From Balneolaceae bacterium (GTDB lineage: Bacteria > Bacteroidota > Rhodothermia > Balneolales > Balneolaceae): a stretch of DNA of 64,000 bases. The position numbers were made by a program, and so were the translations under genes. Under the pieces are notes generated by a model. That model saw only the letters and a program-made list of their open reading frames with translations. It was not told the DNA's origin and made no database searches. Below, piece after piece: positions 8,156 through 14,750 of the stretch (its first letter is position 1; every line of letters begins with the position of its first letter). The DNA lies in the NCBI GenBank assembly GCA_020832285.1, contig JAFIFB010000038.1:31338-95337 (forward strand), in the 5' to 3' direction.

Positions 8156-9460
8156 TTAATGAAGTTCTCTTATTTTGATACTGCGATAAGATATTGAATC
8201 ACCATAATCATCCAAAAGAATATACCCTCGCGAGGCTGCCTCTGAATCACGCTCGTACCTTAGAATCGGGCGTCCATTGAGCCAGTACTCAACCCGGCCA
8301 TTGGGCTGTACTTTGATCACACCCTGATTCCAGTCACTTATATTTCTCGTGATACCGCCCTGGTTCCACTGGCCTGTATATCTGTCTGTTTTATTCGCCG
8401 CAAGACGGCCATAAATATTTTCCCGTTCGGACTCCTGCACAAAATATTCTATACCGGGAATAGCCCCTTCCTCATGTTGTTTGAATTCGAATTTCAATTC
8501 AAAGGGGCCATATTCTTGTTCAGTCATCATAATGCCTCCACCGGGTTCAGGGGGAGAGGTATGAAGAAGAGGTTGTTTTAATTCGGGATCGCCGGTAGAG
8601 ATGATCGTCAATGCCCCGTCGCGAATGTCCCATCCATGCTCCGGCATTTCGGATTGTAAAATTCCTCTCCAGTTCGTTTTTGTCTCACCGTCAAATAACA
8701 ATTCAAAACCCTGAAACTCTTCTTGCAGCGATAAAGTGTTTGGGATCAAATTCAATACAAATGTGTCGTCCCAGGGCGATGGCCGAAGATTTTCCGTTTG
8801 TATACGAACATTGCGCATAAAGACACGGTTATAACCCGGGGCATCTCCGGGCCTGGAATTGGCGTGTATTTGAAGTGCGATAAATCCTTTGGCTGTCTCG
8901 TCATCCACCAGATGTGAAGTGGGGATGCCATTCAGCCAAACCCTGTTGGCAGTGCCGATTGCTTCAATTCTGAAATGGTTCCATTGGCTGTTTTTCCAGG
9001 CGTATTTAGCCGGCGATCTGCCGTCCTCGAGAATATACAACCATCCTCTCCGTGCTTCATCATAAATACCTCCGCTCCATCCCTGAGGGGTGAGATCAAT
9101 CTCGGCCTGATAACCGTATACCCGCCCATCGGGTGCATTATCCCTTGTCCGGCTTCGAAACTGAATCCCCGAGTTATGCAGCAACGGGTCGGCCTTCACT
9201 TCAAGTTCAAGAATAAAATCTCCATACTCTTCTTCGGTTGCCAGGAACCCGTTGGGCAAACCTTGAATACTGGTTGCCACAATTATTCCATCTCTGACTT
9301 CAACATCATGCTGACCATTTAACAGTTGCCAGCCACTGAGATCGTTCCCGTTAAACAGTTCCTGCCACTGATCTCCTGAAGATTGCCCGACTAATCCCTG
9401 ATTCGACAGGATCGGAAGTAAAAATGTTACACTCAGGAACCAGGCGGGGATTTTTTTCAT
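8156..9460 (-). CDS. Double-domain 3-keto-disaccharide hydrolase (DUF1080)
   Basis: A 434-residue secreted protein (signal peptide about 1-24) containing two tandem copies of the jelly-roll domain PF06439. Copy one covers about residues 30-215 (WQELFNGNDLSGWQ, then NSGIQFRSR) and copy two about 245-434 (FELLFDGETKTNWRG, then PGIEYFVQES). Family members cleave glycosides whose sugar has first been oxidised to the 3-keto form. The two copies differ clearly in sequence, so they may have different substrates or one may only bind. It is the first gene of the minus-strand group with the DUF6807 and PQQ genes, and the IS3 element has landed just upstream of it. Confidence 0.88.
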   Translation of the reverse strand: MKKIPAWFLSVTFLLPILSNQGLVGQSSGDQWQELFNGNDLSGWQLLNGQHDVEVRDGIIVATSIQGLPNGFLATEEEYGDFILELEVKADPLLHNSGIQFRSRTRDNAPDGRVYGYQAEIDLTPQGWSGGIYDEARRGWLYILEDGRSPAKYAWKNSQWNHFRIEAIGTANRVWLNGIPTSHLVDDETAKGFIALQIHANSRPGDAPGYNRVFMRNVRIQTENLRPSPWDDTFVLNLIPNTLSLQEEFQGFELLFDGETKTNWRGILQSEMPEHGWDIRDGALTIISTGDPELKQPLLHTSPPEPGGGIMMTEQEYGPFELKFEFKQHEEGAIPGIEYFVQESERENIYGRLAANKTDRYTGQWNQGGITRNISDWNQGVIKVQPNGRVEYWLNGRPILRYERDSEAASRGYILLDDYGDSISYRSIKIRELH

Positions 9461-9608
9461 GAAAAATAAATCTTTAATTCGCTGTAATTGATGTGATTAA
9501 CAGTCAGTCCAAAATATAAGTGGATCAAGTCTTTGCCAAAACCCCAGTTTTGGGGAGTTGGTACGGAGATGGTATGGAGTTGACGGGGTGGAGTTACCCT
9601 CAATCCAG

Positions 9609-10480
9609 CCCCCTAAAAGATTGGACAGTTTTCGGTTTGGGTTAGTGGTTTGAATAAAGTACTTACGTTCGTAATTGATTGGAGACAGATAGTCAATTAA
9701 GGAATGTCTTCTATAAGGATTATACCAGCCTTCAATAAAATGAAAAATTTCCATATCTGCCTGCCCTCTGTTTTTGAAAGTTGAGCGATCAATGAGTTCA
9801 CATTCCAGCGTAGCAAAAAGGCTTTCACATATGGCATCTTCATATCAGTCTCCGGTGGATCCCATGGAGAGTTGAATGTCTGCTTTTTTGCATCGATTGC
9901 CAAATAGCAGTGAGGTGTATTGACTGCCTTTATCCGAGTGATGGATCACCCGGTCGGCCTTGCGTTGGGAGGTGGCCATCTCCAGAGCAGCTACCACCAG
10001 TTCAGCCTTCATATTTGCTGCGGTAGCCCATCCTACGATACGACGGCTGAACACGTCCAGAACCACGGCCAGATACGCAAATCCGCTCAGGGTAGGTATG
10101 TATACCCAAAGCTGATTTGGAGCCTGTGCGGAGAAATCGCGTTCAACCAGATCTGCGGCCGGGGCAGCCTGCCGGTCCTGGCAGGTGGTTCGCACGAACC
10201 GCCGCCGGGAAACTCCCTGTAGGCCCGCCAGACGCATTAACCGGGCCACACGGTGGTATCCTATATGGACTCCTTGATCGAGAAGTTCCGGGTAGATTCT
10301 CAGAGCGCCATAGGTGCCACGGGAGTCACTGTGAATTCGGCGAATCTGATCGGTAAGAGCTTTATTTTGAATGGTTCTGGCCGACGGCAGGCGATTCACC
10401 CACCCGTAGTACCCGCTGGTGGAGACCCCCAGAAGCTGGCACATACGCCGGATTGGAAATTCGGCCTGATGTGCCTTCAC
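9609..10480 (-). pseudogene. IS3-family transposase orfB, broken
   Basis: The frame opens with GTG at 10478-10480, which overlaps the TGA of orfA by four bases (GTGA). It shows the HTH_21 region (RRMCQLLGVSTSGYYGW) and the rve integrase core (SGFAYLAVVLDVFSRRIVGW, HHSDKGSQYTS). Two lesions are visible. The usual W-V-x-D-I-T-Y-I is reduced to WVYI, an in-frame loss of four residues that includes the first catalytic Asp. A TGA at 9845-9847 interrupts the conserved GSTGD-x-Y-x-D segment. After it the same frame continues with DAICESLF, which holds the catalytic Glu, and NPYRRHSLIDYLSPINYE. No native stop remains before the element's end. Confidence 0.88.
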
Positions 10481-10791
10481 GAATTCGAAGATTTTGGTGG
10501 TATCGACGCGGTCTCCCGAGTAAACCAGGCCGCCGACTTTGCCAGAATATCACGCTCTTGCTGCAAGCGACGATTTTCTTTGCGAAGCCGGCTCAGTTCT
10601 TGTTTGTCATCACTGCTCAGCCCATCATGGCGATGGCCTCCATCAACCCCTGCCTGTTGGATCCAGTTGCGGATGATTTGCTCAGAGGATTCTAATTCTT
10701 TCGCAAGTTCTACAATAGATCGTTCATTGGTTGCCAGTTGAATAATTTTCTCGCGAAATTCTTTGGGATAAGGTGCTCGAGTTTGGGGCAT
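10477..10791 (-). CDS. IS3-family transposase orfA
   Basis: A 104-residue helix-turn-helix protein (MPQTRAPYPKEF, then SIVELAKELESSEQIIRNWI) with a C-terminal leucine-zipper-like coiled coil (LSRLRKENRRLQQERDIL). It binds the element's ends and is normally joined to orfB by a -1 frameshift. The start at 10791 is chosen because GGAGG stands a few bases upstream; the open frame extends 33 codons further with no support. The gene itself looks intact, but since orfB is dead the protein could only act as a repressor or on related elements elsewhere. Confidence 0.85.
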   Translation of the reverse strand: MPQTRAPYPKEFREKIIQLATNERSIVELAKELESSEQIIRNWIQQAGVDGGHRHDGLSSDDKQELSRLRKENRRLQQERDILAKSAAWFTRETASIPPKSSNS

Positions 10792-10893
10792 AAGTATCCT
10801 CCTTTTTTCCAAGTATAACACTATCCACTTTATCGGGACAGCTTCAAATTCGTTTATATAAACCACAGTTCTGATGAATTTAAACATCAACTG

Positions 10894-13053
10894 TTATTCC
10901 AGCCAAACAAATTGGGTAAAGGCTCCATTGACAGCAGCATCCCAAACTTCAACCCGTACCCAATTCCGATTTTGCAAATTTATTGAAAATTCAAACTCCT
11001 CTTTACCAAATGCTTCTGTATCATGCAATGAAATAAATTCTCGATATACCTGATTACCATCGCCTGAAATAATTTCTGCAAATTCAAGTGGGAAAGTCCA
11101 GTGGATTTTGAAGTAAACATCTGCCATTCCATCAGAATCCAGTTGTACCACTTGTCCCGAACCTTTACCATTTACATTGAATTCGGGTAATAACACTTCA
11201 CCTGTAGTAACAAAAAATTTACCTGCAGCCATAGCTTCCAGTATAGAACCCCATCCATCATCAAACCTGGGAAGTTTGTCAAGTTGCAAATAATTAATGT
11301 TCATATGGCCATAAATCTCATAATCCGGCTCAAGCTTGAACAAATCAGCTTCACCTATTGCATATTTTCTATGTCCCCAATTAGCCATATCATCCATTAA
11401 GTCCAACACTCTTTTTCCCAATCTTGGTTCGGACAAATCAGCAGGGATATTTTTCCAGGCAGCACCAAAAAAACGATCAGAATGAAAGAAATCTTCATCT
11501 TTGTATCGATCAGGATAACCTGTTGATCCTTTTGTACGGGCATGAGCTGTCCAAGCCAGCCCATTTTCTATTTCCAGCAACCGTAACATTTCTTCTTGAT
11601 TACCTACCCGGTATACTTTTCCATATTCCGGATCTTCTTCAACAAAAGGCTGATCCGGTTCTCTGGACATAATCCAATACACAGGTTTAGGGAAAAAACT
11701 CATCCAATGCCCGCCAAAGTGAACATTAGGTTCTTCACCCGGAAGCATCAAAAAATTCCCCCCCGACAGCCTCTCAAACTCTTCATGCATAACTCTATAT
11801 TCTGACAACCTCCTTGGCCCCGGATCCCTGGGGTTCCCGGCAAGGTGAAACTCCCCCTGATGCATAATATTCACACCCAAGTCTCTCATAGCTTTTACAT
11901 GACCGGGAATCTCGGGCAATGGTTTATGGGTGAGTATGTCGTCTATGTGCTCCGTATGAAAGTGGCTTGCCATAGTTTTGTAACCCGGAAGAGGCTTGTA
12001 AGAGTCCCCATTAGTGAATTGCTTCACCTTTTCCATTACCTGCCCATCTTTTTCGGTGCTTAACACACAAAAGAAGTTCAATCGCTGACCGGTATTCGGC
12101 GGGGCATTAAACCAAGGTACATGACGCCGATCTCCCATAAGGTCATGTCTTATGCCAATTCCATAATCAGGTATCATGTCTCGGTAATTATTTCCATACC
12201 AGGTGTATTTAAGGTTATAGGCATTATCAAGTGGATAAAAATATTGGTGGGGCGGCGGGAATACTGCAATGCTGCCTTCTTTACTTTCTCCAATTATAGT
12301 CCTGTATTTTACAGATATGTTCTTGCTTTCTGATGTAAAATCAACTTTTTCGGCCTGAATAAAATCTTCCGTGTCTGACCAAAATATTTCTTGCCATCCT
12401 TCGCCCTTATCTACTAAACCAGCATCATAAATTATGGCTGTTGAATCTTGTTCTGTTGCCATTACAGCTGCTATATTCAATAGAGGACTGCCATGAAAAA
12501 GCGTAATTTCCAGCGTCCCGGAAAAATGTCCTGCATTTGTATCCGAAATTATAATTTGGGTTCTTGATCCGGAGCTAACGACTTTCGCATGTTGTTTCTC
12601 AATATTTACATTGTGCGCTTCGTACGGCAGATAGGCAGTTCTGTCAAAAAAAATATCCCAGCCGCTATCTCTTGTAAGATCTCTCTTTCCAATTGTTAGT
12701 AAAAAAACAGGATCCAGATCTGATGCGATTTCTTGATAATTATTATTTCTGCTCATTTGTATACTCTTGAAGAATGGCTCTCCCTTTTCCAGGCTGAACA
12801 TTATTCTTCCATATTCTGTTTCACTTGTTGGCCAAGTTACTTCAATGATATTATCATTTACTATTGCTGTGGCCTCACCATCCTGATCATAGTCTGCAAG
12901 ATTAACTTGTACTTGAGCAGTTACATTTCCAGCACCTAAAAATAATATAAATAACATATATTTCAGATACCTTAATTTTCGTTTTCTCAAGCAAACAAAT
13001 ATTTTATATCTTTTTATTATATTTTGATAATTATTTAATTCAATATTTTCCAT
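10894..13053 (-). CDS. Secreted PHP-like (CehA/McbA-type) protein of unknown substrate
   Basis: A 719-residue protein. Internal Met33 (codon 12955-12957) begins a normal signal peptide (MLFILFLGAGNVTAQ), so translation may start there rather than at 13053. The first 350 residues are beta-rich, without a family I recognise. The C-terminal half resembles PHP-superfamily metal hydrolases of the CehA/McbA kind, with HFHTEH (364-369), MHQGEFHL, LPGEE, HFGGHW and a late AWTAHARTKG. These His/Asp/Glu residues are plausible metal ligands. The last 100 residues form another beta domain. Being next to carbohydrate genes suggests a role in breakdown of an extracellular compound, but nothing shows the substrate. 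Confidence 0.6.
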   Translation of the reverse strand: MENIELNNYQNIIKRYKIFVCLRKRKLRYLKYMLFILFLGAGNVTAQVQVNLADYDQDGEATAIVNDNIIEVTWPTSETEYGRIMFSLEKGEPFFKSIQMSRNNNYQEIASDLDPVFLLTIGKRDLTRDSGWDIFFDRTAYLPYEAHNVNIEKQHAKVVSSGSRTQIIISDTNAGHFSGTLEITLFHGSPLLNIAAVMATEQDSTAIIYDAGLVDKGEGWQEIFWSDTEDFIQAEKVDFTSESKNISVKYRTIIGESKEGSIAVFPPPHQYFYPLDNAYNLKYTWYGNNYRDMIPDYGIGIRHDLMGDRRHVPWFNAPPNTGQRLNFFCVLSTEKDGQVMEKVKQFTNGDSYKPLPGYKTMASHFHTEHIDDILTHKPLPEIPGHVKAMRDLGVNIMHQGEFHLAGNPRDPGPRRLSEYRVMHEEFERLSGGNFLMLPGEEPNVHFGGHWMSFFPKPVYWIMSREPDQPFVEEDPEYGKVYRVGNQEEMLRLLEIENGLAWTAHARTKGSTGYPDRYKDEDFFHSDRFFGAAWKNIPADLSEPRLGKRVLDLMDDMANWGHRKYAIGEADLFKLEPDYEIYGHMNINYLQLDKLPRFDDGWGSILEAMAAGKFFVTTGEVLLPEFNVNGKGSGQVVQLDSDGMADVYFKIHWTFPLEFAEIISGDGNQVYREFISLHDTEAFGKEEFEFSINLQNRNWVRVEVWDAAVNGAFTQFVWLE

Positions 13054-13107
13054 ATTTGTTTGTTAAATTATATTATTATATTTGTTGAAATTAGAAGCGA
13101 CAAAGAA

Positions 13108-13370
13108 CTATAAATTAATCTTATAAACTTGTGAAAATAATAGTTCAGGGATCCCATCCACTTTTAAACCTATTCTTGCAAATACATAATCTCTACCTGA
13201 TAAATTATCAGGTAGATTATATTCTATATCAATTGGATCACCAAAAGAAACTGAATCTCCAGCTTCAGATACGCTTGCCTCATTATTCATCTGGTCTAGA
13301 ATAGTAGTAGTACCAATAAAAAGTGCGACATATTCAAGTTCATTCCTGTCATTAATTTGGTTAACAGTAA
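13108..13370 (-). pseudogene. C-terminal stump of a truncated protein
   Basis: About 87 codons on the minus strand with a stop near 13108 and no start; an in-frame TAA lies just upstream of the first plausible codons (about 13370). Visible text includes NELEYVALFIG, SFGDPIDIEYNLP and YVFARIGLKVDGIPELLFSQ. The pattern YVFARIG...LFSQVYKI, a final beta-strand pair, looks like the C-terminal end of a secreted PHP or polysaccharide enzyme, so it may be the stump of a relative of the gene at 10894. The break coincides with the DNA that leads into the IS630 element. Confidence 0.45.
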
Positions 13371-13416
13371 ATTATAGAAAAATCCAGTAGATTTTACCCC
13401 GAACTTGTCCAACATC

Positions 13417-13453
13417 GGCATGGAACTCGGCAAGCTTCGTTCCATGCCTTTTT
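13417..13453 (+). terminator. Strong intrinsic terminator-like hairpin
   Basis: GGCATGGAAC (13417-13426) pairs perfectly with GTTCCATGCC (13439-13448), a 10-bp stem with a 12-base loop, followed directly by TTTTT (13449-13453). The orientation is plus strand, yet no plus-strand gene lies upstream within the window's first 13 kb, so it appears orphaned by rearrangement. It would shield the region from transcription coming from the left. Confidence 0.7.
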
Positions 13454-13542
13454 AACTTGCTATACGGCAAAATTACTGTATTTTTCCATGACGTTTTTCA
13501 AAAAACACATATTATTTACGTCATATCATAGTTGACACGACA

Positions 13543-13572
13543 CTAGTATTTCAACAAATTAATTACGCAACA
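13543..13572. repeat. IS630 left inverted repeat
   Basis: Thirty bases matching the reverse complement of 14710-14739 at all but two positions; the first 15 are identical. Confidence 0.9.
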
Positions 13573-13578
13573 ATTTAG

Positions 13579-13586
13579 TATCTTTG
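13579..13586 (+). promoter_or_regulatory. Candidate -7 box of the IS630 transposase promoter
   Basis: TATCTTTG fits the Bacteroidota -7 consensus TAnnTTTG and stands 36 bases before the transposase start, which is preceded by AAGGA. No clear -33 TTG is seen at the right distance, so the assignment is tentative. Confidence 0.4.
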
Positions 13587-13622
13587 CTTATACCATAACC
13601 CATCCCAATAGCAAGGATCAAA

Positions 13623-14719
13623 ATGAAACACCTACAATTATCCCCCGAGGACGCTGAGGCTTTGAAGAAGTTTACTCGAAGCGGCAACAAAAATGTTCGT
13701 GAAGTGAACCGAGCGTATATCTTATTGTGGCTTCATAAGGGCAAAAAGACGGCTGAAATTGAAGAGTTATTAGAGGTTGAACGCACAGCCATCTGGAGAA
13801 CAAAGAAAAATTACTTGGAATACGGTCTGGATCACGCCATTAAGGACAATCCCCGCCCCGGTCAGCCCAAGAAATATAATCAAAAACAGGTGGCAGATAT
13901 TATTGCCTTGGCTTGCAGTGATCCACCAGAGGGCCGGCAGAGGTGGACATTGGAGTTACTTGCAGCGGAAGCAAAAAAGACGACGGGAATCGAGACTATA
14001 AATCGGGAAAGTATTCGATTGATACTAAAAAAAACGAAAGTAAACCTTGGTTGAGAAAGATGTGGTGTATCGGGGTGATTACGCCTGAGTACAGGCAGCG
14101 CATGTATCGGCTGTTGGATTTGTATGAGGAAGACTATGATCCGAAGTATCCTGTGGTTTGTATAGATGAGAAGAGTAAACAGCTCCTGGAGGACATACGC
14201 AAGCCGATTCCCATGAAGCCGGGGCGTCCGGCAAAGTATGATTATGAATATAAGCGCAACGGAACAAGAAATATTTTTGTGGCCGTAGAGCCCAAGGCTG
14301 GCAGGCGAGTCATAGAAGTGACCAAAACAAGGAAGAAGTCCGATTTTGCCAATTTCGTAGCCGATTTAGTGCAAAAGGAATATCCCAATGCAACCAAGAT
14401 TCGACTTGTACTGGATAATTTAAACACCCATTTTCCAACATCCTTTTACGAAACGTTTTCCAAAACGAAAGCAGATCAGATCCTGGAAAGAATCGAGTTT
14501 TGTTATACACCAAAACACGCAAGCTGGTTGAACATGGCTGAAATTGAAATAAATGTAATGGGAAAAGAGTGTTTACCCGACAAAATTGGAAGCGAGGAGC
14601 TTCTCAAGCAACAACTCGAGCCATGGACAACCCAAAGAAATAAGGAGGAGAAGAAAATTCATTGGACCTTTACAAAGCAAGATGCAGATAAGAAACTATC
14701 CAAACACTATGTTGCATAA
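13623..14719 (+). CDS. IS630-family transposase made by -1 frameshift
   Basis: Two overlapping frames encode one DDE transposase of about 365 residues. The first frame (13623-14054) has the N-terminal helix-turn-helix region (VREVNRAYILLWLHKGKKTAEIEEL). The second (open from 13943 to 14719) has the catalytic core: VVCIDE, LVLDNLNTHF and WLNMAEIEI supply Asp, Asp and Glu. The frames join at A-AAA-AAA (14027-14033), an ideal X-XXY-YYZ slippery site in frame as CTA AAA AAA. After slipping back one base, translation continues AAC GAA AGT, giving NESKPWLRK, the expected sequence. Without slippage the product stops at 14054 (143 residues) and may act as an inhibitor. No disabling mutation is seen. 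Confidence 0.88.
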
Positions 14720-14739
14720 TTAAATTGTTGAAATACTAG
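14710..14739. repeat. IS630 right inverted repeat
   Basis: Reverse complement matches 13543-13572 at 28 of 30 positions; the transposase stop codon lies within it (14717-14719). Confidence 0.9.
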
Positions 14740-14750
14740 TTTTACGGTTA

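Larger units (their letters stand above)
9609..10840 (-). mobile_element. IS3-family insertion sequence, inactivated
   Basis: An element of about 1.23 kb with the usual overlapping orfA and orfB. The ends are set by an imperfect terminal repeat: rightward-reading CCCCCTAAAAGATTGGACAG from 9609 and, on the other strand, CCCGATAAAGTGGATAGTG ending near 10837. They agree best in TGGA(C/T)AGT(T/G)TT. A target duplication could not be recognised. orfB has lost a catalytic residue and contains a stop codon. The element separates the 3-keto hydrolase gene from the PHP-like gene upstream and may have split an older transcription unit. End coordinates are accurate to perhaps 5-10 bp. Confidence 0.8.
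13543..14739 (+). mobile_element. IS630-family insertion sequence, apparently intact
   Basis: The ends are near-perfect 30-bp inverted repeats starting CTAGTATTTCAACAA (13543-13572 and the complement of 14710-14739, 28 of 30 positions equal). Each end begins with CTAG, so the element is flanked by TA (13544-13545 and 14737-14738), the target that IS630/Tc1-mariner elements duplicate. Between the TA pairs lie 1191 bp. It holds one transposase read through a -1 frameshift. It sits 12 bp beyond the stop codon of the glycosidase-amidase gene, so it did not damage it. Confidence 0.9.

Noticed and set aside
9845..9847. In-frame TGA in orfB as a selenocysteine codon
   Set aside because: No selenocysteine insertion hairpin or reason for Sec in a transposase; the missing catalytic Asp shows simple decay.
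9697..9903. 68-codon frame inside the IS3 element
   Set aside because: Out of frame with orfB, whose conserved residues continue after the TGA in the original frame.
13623..14719. IS630 transposase as a broken gene
   Set aside because: The two frames join exactly at a canonical slippery heptamer and all catalytic residues are present, so programmed frameshifting is the better reading.
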